A stretch of 64,000 nt of DNA from Thelephora terrestris (Eukaryota > Basidiomycota > Agaricomycetes > Thelephorales > Thelephoraceae): the NCBI GenBank assembly GCA_015956445.1, contig WIUZ02000004.1, positions 1,674,001 to 1,738,000 on the forward strand. The letters are read 5' to 3'. This document shows, piece by piece, positions 11,910-22,742 of the stretch. Position 1 is the stretch's first letter. The number at the start of each line of letters is the position of its first letter. Below the pieces are notes generated by a model. It was given only the letters and a program-made list of their open reading frames with translations. It ran no database searches and was not told the origin of the DNA. The translations under genes were made by a program, and so were the position numbers.

Positions 11910-13201
11910 ATGAACTTTTTCAAGACCAAACCACGCACGCCCCCAGACCTCGTTCGTGGTCTTAGAGATGCGATTCCTAAGCTCGAATCCGCCCCGCCAG
12001 GCTCGGAAACGAGGAGAAAGGCGAGTAAATCGATATTTGTCATTTGATTGTTGGCTGCGACGGTTGAGCCGCATTGATCAGGCGAACGAGGAGGTCTTGA
12101 AGAATCTGCAGCAAATAAAGGCGATATTATATGGAGATGGAGGCATGTATTCTGGCTTCTTACGCGCTCACCGACCACAGGCCTGACCCGACCAATCTCC
12201 CCTGTGCAGAACCCGCCCCTGAGCTGATCGCACAGTTGGCTCAGGAAACATACAATACGGATTTGCTCTACCACCTTGTCGTCCATATCCACAGATTGGA
12301 GTTCGAGTCGAGGAAGGACGTCGTTCAAATCTTCAACAACCTGCTACGTCGGCAAATTGGTTCTAGGTCACCGACCGTGGAGTACCTGATTGCGAAACCC
12401 GAGATTTTGTTCGCCACGTTTGCAGGATACGACAACGAGGACGTTGCGCTCAATACGGGGATGGTGCTGAGGGAGATGGTTCGGTATGAGCCCTTGTGTA
12501 GGATCCTGCTTCACTCCGAACAGTGCGTATCATCAATCAAGCGACTCGCGGATTTGTGCACTTCTGACGGACTATCAAAACACCTTTGATACCAGGTTCT
12601 ACAAATTCCCGCATTACATCGAGAACACGACGTTCGGAGTTTCGTGCGACGCTTATGCGAACCTCAAGGAGACGTTGACGCGACACAAACCGATGGTTGC
12701 AGAATATCTAGACAAGAACTACGATCGCTTCTTCACCTCGTTCAAGACGCTGATATCCTCGAGCAATTACGTGACAAAACGACAATCGCTGAAACTGCTT
12801 GGGGAGATTCTTTTGGATCGGGCCAATTTCAACGTCATGACACGGTACATCGCTGACGAGGGGAACTTGAAGATGATGATGAACATGTTGCGGGACAAGA
12901 GCAAGAACATACAATTCGAGGCGTTCCACGTCTTCAAGGTTTTCGTTGCGAACCCAAAGAAGCCGCCACAGATCGAGAGCATATTGAGGAGGAACAGGGA
13001 CAAGTTGCTGGTGTTCTTAAAGAACTTCCACAACGATAAGGAGGGTAAGTGCAATGTGTTTCATGGACGAGCCTTTGTTGACAATTAGCCTGCAGATGAA
13101 CAATTTACGGTCCGTTTCACGCGGCTTATTTCAAACGCTGACTTTAACTGGTGCTCCAGGATGAGAAACAATTCCTTATCGTCCAGATCCAAAACTTATG
13201 A
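11910..13201 (+). CDS. Mo25/Hym1 family scaffold (MO25-like, CAB39)
   Basis: Family knowledge: Mo25 (yeast Hym1) is an armadillo-like scaffold that activates GCK/STE20 kinases in the RAM/MOR polarity network. Seen: N-terminal [19 protein letters not shown], then [40 protein letters not shown], the helical [60 protein letters not shown], and the family end [18 protein letters not shown]. Six exons: 11910-12020, 12082-12142, 12210-12522, 12596-13044, 13096-13109, 13160-13201 (329 residues). Exon 5 is only 14 nt. Two introns (12021-12081 and 12143-12209) seem to need GC donors rather than GT: AAG|GCGAGT and GAG|GCATGT. The length is normal for the family. Confidence 0.88.
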
Positions 13202-13717
13202 ACCGCGCCTCGCCCGCCCTGCCATAGGACTCGCGCTCAGGTGTCAATGCGCCAACTATCGGTCATCGTACATCATCCCCTCCGAGCGTTTTCACTCTCG
13301 CGCTTGTCCGTCGATGTTTCCACAGATCGCATTCACGAGGCAGATCTTCTACCTACTGTGTGGTTTCGACTTTCCTTGCACTTCGATAGCTCAGTTATTT
13401 CGCTGGGCAGCCCGTCACTCCCGTCCTTGTCCAGCCTTTACTCCCTTAATCGGTTGCTCCCATGTTGTACAAATATACCACACGCATTTGTTAATATCCT
13501 CGATGTCTTCGCAGGTCGACCCGGTGGTAGCTCCCGACATAGATTATGAACCCGCCCGACAAGGCGCTGGGAATTATGATTTGCGACCCAGGAATAAACG
13601 ATGCGAGAACGTGATCCCCCTTTTCGGAGCCAAGCCCATTAACTTAGCGGAATAGAGCTGCATAGTTGAGATCGGGCTCTACCTTGACCTTTACCACTCT
13701 CATCTACGTCGGTTGTG
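13202..13717. other. Intergenic region
   Basis: About 500 bases between Mo25 and UBR7, both on the plus strand. It should contain the Mo25 3' end and the UBR7 promoter. A short open frame starting at about 13503 carries no recognisable motif and could be an upstream ORF or chance. Nothing else is seen. Confidence 0.4.
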
Positions 13718-15252
13718 ATGTCAAACACGTTGAGGGAGCTTTTGGCTTCACAAGACGAGCTCGTCCGCGAAGCTGCCCTCGCGCTCCCACACTCTTTCTC
13801 CCAATGCACGTACAACCTAGGATACATCCGACAAGCCGTCTACCTCTGCCTAACCTGCGCCACTCCCAGAGGAATTTGCTATCCCTGCTCTGTCGCCTGT
13901 CACACGAATCACGAACAGGTTGAACTGTTTCCGAAACGCCGTTTCAGATGCGATTGTCCGACCGGTGCGTTATCACACCCTTGTGGATTGCACAAGGCAC
14001 CTGAAGAGGCGAACGCGGAGAATGCGTATGGACAGAATTTTGAGGGGAGGTTTTGTAGGTGTGGGAGAGCGTACGATGCACATGCGGAGGTCGAGACCAT
14101 GATCCAGTGTCTTGCTTGTGAGGTACGTTTGAGCTCGTTTATTGGTGGGTGACCGAGTACCCTGACGGTTTTGAATCTTAGGACTGGTACCATGAATCGT
14201 GCCTTAATCTGCGGAAGAGACCTACGACCCAGGACACCGACCACCCTCCCACACCCCATCCGCATCCGCACAACCAACCGGGTGAACATCCTCCGCACAC
14301 AACAAACGAGCAAACGTCGACGGCGGAAGAAGGCTCTGACGGTGGCGCCTCTGAAGCCTCTTCATCCGGTCTCCCACCTCCCCTTATTACAGCCGACCAA
14401 TACGAAGCGCTCGTGTGTCGAAGTTGTGTTCTAGAAATACCGATATTACGGAAATACGCAGGGACCCCTGACGCGCTTGTTGTCATTCGGAGGTCCAGCG
14501 AAGGTGTCTGGACGGTGCTAGGGGGGGCTTCTGACCTGGACGCTGACTTCCATATTGATGTTGAAGCTGGGGCGAAGCGGTCTAGAAACGTCTCGGAGGA
14601 TGGCGAACCGGCTTTGAAGCGGGTAAGGCTTCACGGAGGCGACGAACAGAGTGGGACCTCTGCGTCTGCCCTGCCTTGCCTGGCTCCGAGCCCGAGTCAA
14701 GAGGTTCAATCCCTTCTACAGCAGGTGGAGAAGGGAGACTACGAGTTCTTCGCGGGTGACCTCTTCTTAACCGACGATTTCAGGGACAGGTGGTGTAAAT
14801 GCACTTCGGTTCGTCCCACTAGCAGATATCTGCATGGAATTGTCCTCGAGCGGGACTTGTTCTCTAGTGTTCCGAGTCGTTGAGCGCCCACCCTTACCTC
14901 CTCACTGAGGAAGACACGTACGAACCACCCGCAGATCCGGATTCAGGTGAGCCCATGTCGCCTTCTGTCGGTTGCTGGCTAGGCTGAATCGTGTGTATGA
15001 TATTAGGCCTGTCATTGGAAGAACTCGGCCTGCGTGCTCTCGAGCATATTCCTCGAGACAGAGCTATAGATGGCATTCAAGCATTCATGGACTTAAGGTC
15101 GGCCTTCATCGCTGCGCACAATCCCCATGCTCATATTTACCGACAGAGATGGACTGATGCAGTACCTCAAACCATTTGCGGAACAAGACAAGGAGGTGAA
15201 CGAGAGTGACATCCAAGCTTTCTTCGAAGCTAGGAAACAGGGAAAGTCGTGA
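13718..15252 (+). CDS. UBR7-like protein (UBR box and PHD finger)
   Basis: Family knowledge: UBR7 is a nuclear UBR-box protein with a PHD-type finger, annotated as an E3 ubiquitin ligase. Seen: a UBR box rich in Cys and His (CTYNLGYIRQAVYLCLTC, ICYPCSVACHTNHEQVELF, FRCDCPTG) followed by FCRCGRAYDAHAEVETMIQC and, after the first intron, DWYHESCLNLRKRP, forming a PHD-like finger. A low-complexity Pro/His/Ser linker follows, then ALVCRSCVLEIPILRKYAGT. The conserved C-terminus reads FRDRWCKCTS, SAHPYLLTEEDTYEPP and LSLEELGLRALEHIPRDRAI, ending in DGLMQYLKPFAEQDKEVNES. Exon 1 is 13718-14122, exon 2 runs from 14182 to about 14799; two or three small exons follow. The ATG at 13718 precedes the UBR box by about 30 codons, normal for the family. 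Confidence 0.88.
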
Positions 15253-15549
15253 ATACGAAAGATCGACAGCAGTTTATTGACTTCGACTAAAATGAGCTCT
15301 TCCTACGTGTTTAGATAGCTCTGTGGGTCGGTACTTTTCAGCATACATAAGGAACAGTCCGTGTATAGGTTCCTAAACGTCCGACAATAAGGGTACAAAT
15401 GGAGGTAGAAGGTTGGTGTGGAAAAGGGTTAAACAAACGGCGAGGGTATAGCGTGTGGGGAACTCCAAGGGCGTTGGTCTAGCAGACTCGTGTAATTGCT
15501 ACATGAAGGGTTAATGGGACACACCGGTGATTGAGGGCCATCGGATGCG

Positions 15550-16646
15550 TCAGATCGTGGTCTGCAGAAGCCATTCGTCAGCGACTTGCGAGCGCTGTGA
15601 GATTTGAATTCTGACTCTTATTCCTACCCAGCCGGCCACGACTGATTTTACCGTCTGCTGGATACCCTCTTTGCACCGGGAGCAAGAGGCGGCGTCCACC
15701 AAAGGACCAAGGGCGGTCTTGATCATGGTTGGCGCCAGATCTGTCGGTAGAATTAGAACCTCTGGCAGTGATCATTATATGTGGAGCAGATTACTCGTAC
15801 CCGGTCTGGCGTCCCAAGCCAAAGAAGCAACGGCTAGACTCCAAGCATTCATAAGCGCGTCATGCTCCTGATCTCCACAATCGTCGTCAGGGGTGTGATA
15901 ATTTAAGGGAGGAGACAATAAGCGTTTCAGTGCGGTGCTTCTCCCGAGGTGAAGGAACACCAGTCTTCTGAGGTAGACAGCACCCATCCGTCCCACGAGA
16001 TCGTCCGTCAAGGTGGCGAGGTCGAGGGACAGGAGAAACGGAGAGACGGCGACCGCAAGTTGTTCCAGCCTATGTTGCGCAGCGAGAGCGTACATCTGGA
16101 TTCCGGCCGTAGGCGCTTTTGAGAGGACCAGGTTGTATAGAGGACCGGCTTGTGAGGCATACGCAGCGAGTGGGAGACCGTACTTGAGGATTGTCGCGAC
16201 ACAATCCGAAACGTCTTGGACAGTTGAGGAAAAACGCGTACAGGGCAGGTCATAAACGCAATGCAGAACGAGATTGAGCACCTGAGAGGATTCCGGGACG
16301 AGTATCATCGGCACATTGCTGGAATTGATTGAACTAGATTGAGGTGGCCATTTATGAGCAAAGCCGTTGGTGGAAGGGTGGAGCACTCGGTTGGCATGTA
16401 GATGGAATAATACGCGGTCCGCGGAGATGAGGATTAGGTCTGAGGGTACTGTGGAGCGTTCTGCACCGGGGAAGAACGTTGTAGATACAGAGACGATTGC
16501 TTGAGGTTGCTCTTCGTCCTATCCATCGGTGGTGAATGCCAACGCCAGCAACGGCGGAGGAAAGGACATACGGGCGGGGTTGGAAGCTTGTCCTTGCTGC
16601 CTTCAATCGTTAAAAAGGGGCCAGCATTAGGAAAAACCGGATTCAT
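15550..16646 (-). CDS. BTB/POZ-like protein, second mushroom-type copy
   Basis: Three exons (16572-16646, 15801-16518, 15550-15740) give 327 residues. After a 25-residue N-terminal leader come the BTB-like features of agaricomycetes: PSDLILISADRVLFHLHANR, VLHPSTNGF, and VLNLVLHCVYDLPC, followed by a helical region AILKYGLPLAAYA and HRLEQLAVAVSPFLLSLDL. The C-terminal exon ends in LAPTMIKTALGPLVDAASCS followed by a Cys pair (SCSRCKEG) typical of this fungal group. It is distinct from the BTB gene at 3.4-4.5 kb and does not look like a recent duplicate of it. The gene is convergent with UBR7 (about 300 bp between stops). The molecular role is not known. Confidence 0.72.
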
Positions 16647-16790
16647 GATTCGTCTGCCAGTGTTTTCGCTTGTGCACGAGATGAAAAGGGTTTAAGTAGT
16701 AATGTTAATGGTTTCAAGTGTGGTATAGTAGTTAAGTTACTCCAGAAACATCTACACAATAACCGTCGAACTTCGTAGAACCTCCCAGAA

Positions 16791-17462
16791 TCAGTGCCAT
16801 CTATTGGACGATTCCTTCGGCGTCAACGAACCGCAGGCCTAAAGGGTGTAAGCTCTCACGCGCGATAAACACTGCGAGTGACTTACCAAAGCGCACTTTC
16901 CATTACACTCGAATGCGGGTGCATGGCAAACACACTGGCCATCAAGTTCCTGATAAGTGTCCTCGCATCTGTACTCGCATGGGTCGCAGCTGGTTCCCAC
17001 AGAGAGTATGGCGGCTGAATGGGGAGGGAAGTGACAACTCTGCCTACGGTCGGCCGCGTTAATCTACATACTTTGGTCAGTGATTTGGCACTTCAATCTA
17101 CAAAGACGTAAACTTACCATTTCTCTGATCCTAACTATGGCATTTTGCTCTCCAACGTGATCGACAAAGCCCTTGGCCCTGACGTCGGCCTTGACAAAGA
17201 CAGGCACGGCAGAGATACAGATACAGAGGTGGGCTTCGACGGACGCACTGGCCTCGAGTATTCCCGCAGCAGAGATCCTTGACAGAAAGGAGGCGTCGAT
17301 GGAAGCACAAATGTCAATTAACGAAGCTCTCGTGGGATGATGTTGACGACGGGCGATAGCAGGGTGGTCGTGACTTGTCCTAGAAACTAGTTGGTTCATT
17401 CTAGCGACGACAGGGGAGATAGAGAGTGCCAAGAGAAATAATAGGCTGAACAAGGTGCGCAT
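16791..17462 (-). CDS. Short secreted cysteine-rich protein related to PriA/CPL1-type proteins
   Basis: Three exons (17118-17462, 16887-17063, 16791-16838) encode 189 residues. The N-terminus MRTLFSLLFLLALSISPVVA is a clear signal peptide. The middle part matches the protein at 19444-20653 in layout: a helical LIDICASIDASFL segment, a VEAHLCICISAVPVFVKADV strand, GEQNAIVRIREM at the splice junction, then QSCHFPPHS, CDPCEYRCEDTYQELDGQC and VCHAPAFECNGKCAL. The larger relative continues from the same CNG-C motif into a CPL1-like cysteine domain; here the protein ends a few residues later. Whether this is a natural short form or a truncated copy cannot be decided by eye. Likely extracellular or cell wall. 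Confidence 0.7.
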
Positions 17463-17566
17463 AGTTGGGCCGAGATCAAGCGGTCGATGTCTGTGAAGCT
17501 AGGATTGTGTGGCAGTCGAGTAGAGAGAATGCAGGGAATAAAAGAGAAAGCGTAGAGTATTTTATA

Positions 17567-17577
17567 CACGAGACCAG
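17567..17577 (-). promoter_or_regulatory. TATA box candidate for the short cysteine-rich protein
   Basis: Read on the minus strand, TATAAAATAC lies about 105 bases upstream of ATG 17462, a usual distance for a fungal TATA element. A strong TATA box fits a regulated secreted protein rather than a housekeeping gene. Confidence 0.45.
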
Positions 17578-17682
17578 TTCCATTATCAACCCCACAGGTG
17601 AACGCGATCGACAACTTCTTATGATCAGTGATCAAAGGGACGCGTAACGCCTCTATCTCTCTCTCCACCAACTTCGCCCATC

Positions 17683-18535
17683 ATGGTACATCTAACCACT
17701 TGTTATTCCCAGAGTTCAATATCTCACGACAAAAAATTCTCAGTCGATAATGGAATACAACGGAGGGTCCGTCGTGGCCATGGTTGGCAAAGGTTGCGTC
17801 GCAATCGCTTCCGACCTCAGGCTCGGAAATCAGGCTTTGGGTATCTCCTCAAACTTCCAGAAAGTAAGTGCGGAATCTTCCCCATGAACGTTTACCCCGT
17901 ATCGATGTCCTGTAGATCTTCCCAATAACAGATCGTATATATCTTGGTCTCCCTGGCTTAGCAACGGATGTAACAACATTGTATCCCTCTCACATCTCAT
18001 CCATAGTCGACACAAGATTGACGATGCGCTAGGAAAGAACAGTTTCGATACCGTGTCAACATGTACACTATCAAGGAGGAGCGAGAGATCGAACCCGAAG
18101 CATTTGCCCATCTCGTATCCTCCACTCTCTACGAGAGACGGTTCGGGCCGTACTTTATCGAACCAGTAATGGCTGGACTCACCAAGAAACCGTCGGGGGA
18201 GTATAGGCCCTTCATCGCTGCATCAGATTTGATTGGCTGTCTCAACTTCGCCAAAGACTTTGTCGTCGCCGGCACCGCAAGCTCAAAACTCTTTGGTGTG
18301 GCTGAAGGTCTATGGGAGCCAGACTTGGAGCCGGAGGATTTATTCGAGACTATCTCTCAGACGCTGCTGAATGCAGTGGATAGGGATGCATACTCAGGTT
18401 GGGGCGCTATCGTGCACGTTATGTGAGCAGCAAAAGTTTGTCTATCACCCCATGCGGGACGCTCACCATCCGCCTTCCTTTCACAGCACACCTGAAAGTG
18501 TCATAACACGTACGCTGAAGGGAAGGATGGATTAG
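17683..18535 (+). CDS. PUP3: Proteasome subunit beta type-3 (20S core)
   Basis: Beta-3 is a non-catalytic subunit of the 20S proteasome. Five exons (17683-17685, 17744-17863, 17916-17980, 18033-18422, 18487-18535) encode 208 residues. The first exon is just the ATG, followed at once by a GTACAT donor; the next exon begins [20 protein letters not shown], which restores the family start M-SIM-YNGG. Further signatures: [116 protein letters not shown] and the C-terminal [11 protein letters not shown]. The subunit lacks a catalytic N-terminal Thr, as expected. If the ATG-only exon were not used, translation could start at ATG 17750, three residues later. Confidence 0.93.
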
Positions 18536-19443
18536 TCGTATGGTTCCGTTACCGTGATTAAGTGTTTCCCACGTATCGTTTTACTCTGCTGGCGCCTCGA
18601 TGCAGCTCACTCTATGTATCACAATGCGGCTCGGCGCCCCCAGCCCCTTTAGAAGTTGATCTACTTATGTGACGGCTCTTCCCTGAGTGTCTTGCGGGTT
18701 CTAATGCCACCGCGCCGGAGAGTGTGACCATCGGCGATGTTTTTAGATTTGGAACAGCCTCCGTCTGGCTGGTTTTGTGGGGCCTCCTCCAAGCTTCAGC
18801 CTTGGGTTGGGTGCTTGCGGGTTCTTATAGTATGCTCCGGGCTCGAGAGGCTCTGACACTCAGCGCCGCCCGCTCTGAACTTCTCCTTCTGCCGAGAAAT
18901 GCCGCATGGAATGCTTCGGTAAAGAGTCCGATCAGTAAGTCGTTCTTCTGTGATTGTCCCGCTCCTCCGTGTCGCAAGCACGCAGTCTCCCTGCTCGATC
19001 ACTTGATGTTAAGGAAAAGTCTGCATTTCAGGTCGAATGGCCACATTTGGAGGGCTATCATCTCTCTCCAACACTCCCTTGTTGCTGGAAAAGCGGCCAC
19101 ATACAACCACGTGGACTAGAATGGTCCTCTTTTCTGGGTTTCTCCTGCTGCCGTGTTCCGCGCTAACGCGTATGTGTCCTTCTGTCGGTTAATTTGATCC
19201 CCGTCACAACGCGCTCGCCGCAATTCATGGAATTCCGCGCAGTCGTTTAGTCAACTTCTGTGATGTTTCAAAAATAACATGTTCTGGAAACGGGGAAGGG
19301 AAGCGAAGGCTATTTAAGCCTGTACTCCAAGGCCATTAAGTCTCCATTGTCCGGATTTCCCTCCTCTCCTTCCTCTCCAGGCAATACCTTCCCTTCGGTT
19401 CCATATTCCCACTGTCTTTTATCTACCCCTCCACATCCTTATC
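18536..19443. other. Intergenic region with TATA-like element near its end
   Basis: About 0.9 kb between PUP3 and the CPL1-type gene. Open frames here show no family motif. TATTTAA at 19311-19317, 127 bases before ATG 19444, and the pyrimidine-rich stretch after it look like the promoter of the downstream secreted protein. No repeats or RNA genes seen. Confidence 0.4.
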
Positions 19444-20653
19444 ATGAAGTTCTCTGCTTTGGTGGCCTTCCTCCCTCTCCTCCTCTCGAGCTCAGTCTTA
19501 GCTGTAAACCGGGATGCTATCCGGGCGAGACAAGCTCATGTCAAGAAGGATCTCCTCGATGTTTGCGTTGCTCTCGATCTCGACGTCGTGGTTGCTCCCG
19601 CCGGTACGTTATATCAGACATGTGTTATAGCGCTCGAAGCCTGACCGCCTCTGTTTCTACAGGTGTGACCATTGTCGAAGGACACATCGACCTTTGTCTC
19701 TGTTTATCTGTCCTTCCTGGCTTCCTCGGTAGCAATCTTGTGGCGCAGAACGTTGTCAACCATCTCGGTCACGATGGTGCTCTTAGCTACTTCACCGGGC
19801 TTGTGAGCAGACCCCCTTTATCCCGAAACGTCTTCATCTTTTCTGACCCCTCTTTCCCCCCAGATCCAAAGCCAGAAGAACAAACAGCAATGCCACTATC
19901 CCTCGAACGCCATCCCCTTCTGTAGCGTCCAGCGTCCTTGCGGCTTCACCTGCCAGAACGGTTACACTCCTTTCCCAAGTGCCAACCCTACCCAGTGTGT
20001 CTGCCAGGCGCCCTACACCGAGTGTAATGGTGTGTGCGGGTCCTTCCCCCAGGGTTGCAGTTCGCAGCGTCCCACCAAATCAAGGCGTGACGAGTTCACT
20101 TGCGCTGCTAGCAAGACCATGTGTGGTATCCCCGGTAGATCAGGTGTTGATTGCGTTGACACTTCCAAGGATTCTGAGAGTTGTAAGTGATTCAGTTACC
20201 TTGCTGAAAACAAGGACGCTGAGAGCGAAACTTTTAGGTGGTGGTTGCACTGTTGCCCCTGGCCCCGGCAAGAGCGCCAGTGGTACGAACTGCAAGTCTA
20301 TCCCTAACATCAAGGATGTCCGCTGCAACAGTGGCACTTGCGAGGTCATTTCTTGCAAGTCTGGTTTCAAGGTGTCCCCGACCGGTGACAGCTGCGTCAA
20401 GGCTCCTGTGAACCGCGCTCGTGATGCCCAGGGTGAAGGTATCGTCGATGACTGTTTCGCCCGTCTCCAGCGTTTCAATCTCCTCGTTCCCGGGTTCGAC
20501 ATCGTCGCTGCCAAGGCCAAAATTCTCTCCATCTTCTCTATCCTCAGTTACGGTAACGTCCTCCAGTACCTGCTCCTCCAGGGTGCCGTCCTCGAGATCA
20601 CCGATTTGTTGGGGTTGGCGGATATTCTCGGGATTGACCTTACCGTTCTCTGA
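19444..20653 (+). CDS. Secreted cysteine-rich protein with CPL1-like domain (PriA-like)
   Basis: Four exons (19444-19603, 19663-19802, 19864-20182, 20238-20653) give 344 residues. MKFSALVAFLPLLLSSSVLA is a signal peptide. Then come VTIVEGHIDLCLCLSVLPGF, GHDGALSYFTGL, and a cysteine block CHYPSNAIPFC, CGFTCQNGYTP, CVCQAPYTECNGVC, followed by a CPL1-like domain (KTMCGIPGRSGVDCVDTSKD, SCGGC, GTNCKSIPNIKDVRCNSGTC, VISCKSGFKVSPTGDSC). The family is known from the shiitake fruiting-body protein PriA and Cryptococcus CPL1, a secreted protein active on host macrophages. The last 70 residues are mostly hydrophobic helix (LLVPGFDIVAAKAKILSIFS, ALVEITDLLGLAD-like), which could be a buried helix or membrane association. 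A TATA-like element precedes it. Confidence 0.8.
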
Positions 20654-22259
20654 ACGTTCGACGCTTTAGAAGTTTATTTCTGGGATCGAACTTTAGAGAT
20701 TATTTATACCTCGACTCCTGGCTTTGCCATAATCTACTAACGTGTCCGTACATACACTCATTTGCCCACAACGTTCTTTCGTACCTAGTTATCTCCTACT
20801 CGGAAATAATACACCCACATACGCCACGGTTATATTGCGATTCATTGAGGGAAATACAGTCCAAGCCCCCATAACAATGGCAACACCTATTGTCGTGTGA
20901 GCCCCCATTTTTAATATGATCAGTCATTTGAATTTGGACTGAGTCCAAGCTTGGATGGCGACGATCGAGAGCAGTGTCGTGGCGCTCGACAGTATCGCCG
21001 TCCAAATCCACACAAGTGAAGCTCGTCTGCTTCTCGCAGTGCCCGCCCTATGAACGTGCACGCCGACCGGTGGGTTCAGTACGCCCGGTGCACCAGGCCC
21101 TACAGGGGGGGTCATTCGAGCGGAGATGGAGGCCAAGGGCGCTGATATACAGAACTCAATGAATCAAGGGAGGTTGATACGCGAAACTCAATCTCTCTCT
21201 CAGGTCTTATGTCAGAGTACGTTGATTCTTGTGTCCAAGTCATGCCACAGTCACAGTCCACGTCCCGAGCGTTGTAATCAGCGGCTGATTGCAATAATCG
21301 GTTTACTCGCTCCTATCGTCGCTTCCTCACGTCTTCAGATTAGTTGGGTCTGCGCTCTACCGCCGCTGTTTTCAAGGGGTTGCCTAGCTTTCACCGCCGG
21401 CTTTTCTTGTGTGAACGGTTGAGCTGTGGCTGCCAATACATCCCGTGAGTTTAGATCAGATTCCCACACGGCCACTCACTCTTCTTCACCACGTAGACGA
21501 TTTTAAGGCGTCTAAGAACACACATCGGACCATGCGGCAGCAGATGACGCTCGTTATTCGGCCCCGTACGAACCTGTACGGTTGAATGATGCCGACAGGG
21601 GATCTTCAAGCCCCAACGATAACTCACTGCAATCGACCCGTTATATCCCTTGCTGTCGAATGCGACTTCTTCGCCCATTCTCAGCTGTACGGCTGACAAG
21701 TTATCCATCTGATCGGCGTATGCGCGTCAGGGTCCCAGAATCATCTTGCCAGGGGCACTCTACAATACCACGCAACAGTGATACGTTTCAAGGCTCAATG
21801 AGTAATGGGGGAGTGTTCCCACAGCCCAACTGGCCAATCCCGGGGTTTTGATAGGCCGAAAGTAATCGATTCCCCTGTTTCTGCTTCCACCTCGGACACC
21901 ATAGTGCACGCCACCGGTCCTATCATCCTGACATCGCAGCGCTCTATGAGTTTGGCCGACCAACGTTGACTGTACGTTGTTTCCACGTAACTAGCGGCTT
22001 GGCTTTAGTCACAAGCTAGCTGCGTTGGTTTAGGTAACGGCGGGGTTTGTACTGTGCTCCACAACGCTCATTGGTTTTCTGTATTCAGCGTATGTCGGGG
22101 TTGGGCAAGTGAACCGATCTAGCACATTCATCGAGTCGTTTGTCTCACTGCCATCTAACGCTGGGAAAAAGGAAACAGTAGATTACGGGTTCTGGACAAA
22201 AATCGAAGCCCGTAGTGCAACGTTGTTCGTATTACATGTATCACTGTATGCTACGATGA
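20654..22259. other. Gene-poor region, no gene recognised
   Basis: About 1.6 kb with many short overlapping open frames and no family motif. One minus-strand frame (20924-21136) ends with a hydrophobic stretch (VWIWTAILSSATTLLSIVAI) that could be a membrane helix of a small protein, but I could not connect it to convincing upstream exons. CpG dinucleotides are present at normal density, so it does not look like methylated repeat DNA. Confidence 0.4.
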
Positions 22260-22742
22260 TTACTTCTCCTCAGGTTTTTCGGTCGTCGTCGTGTCGGGCC
22301 GTTCCTGACCAGCGTTCTCCTCCTGCTCTTGGTGTTTCGCCTCGTCGGGATTAATCTGGGTGGGGTGACCAAAGGCGCCGTGGTCCTATGGAACATGCAT
22401 TGGGCGAGATAGTCGATCAGATAAACGAAGTGCTTACTTCTCTCATCTTCTTCCGCTTCAACTCTCCGGTGCGAAGGTCCCGACCATGTTCTACGAGCTC
22501 TGGATCGCGCTTTATCTTCCCTACGATTTCCTGCTTCAGACCGTCGACTTTTTCGTCGATGGACTGTGTGGGCGGGCCTTTTGTCAGCCATGTCAGGGGA
22601 GACGATGATTTGTACGTACAGCGCCCTTTGCAAATTCAGGACCGAGGCCAACGGCTCCGGCATGGTGTTGAGGTGGATAGTCAGGATCCTGAGGCGCACT
22701 GGGACTTATATCTCCTGTAGAATTATTGCTAGTCTGGGACAT
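22260..22742 (-). CDS. Small hydrophilic conserved-looking protein, three exons
   Basis: Exons 22620-22742, 22438-22563 and 22260-22385 join in frame with GT-AG introns of 56 and 52 bp to give 124 residues. No exon is long enough to stand out alone. The middle exon (exactly 42 codons) reads SIDEKVDGLKQEIVGKIKRD then PELVEHGRDLRTGELKRKKM, a charged amphipathic helix region. The N-terminus is Ser/Thr/Pro/Gln-rich and contains HHAGAVGLGPEFAKGA; the C-terminus is acidic and Thr-rich, ending TTTTEKPEEK. I recall similar small proteins (GK(I/L)...NPE(L/M)V..G...(R/K)TGELK) in basidiomycete proteomes without known function. No signal peptide, membrane helix or zinc motif. The three-way agreement of frame and splice sites is the main evidence that it is real. 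Confidence 0.72.
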
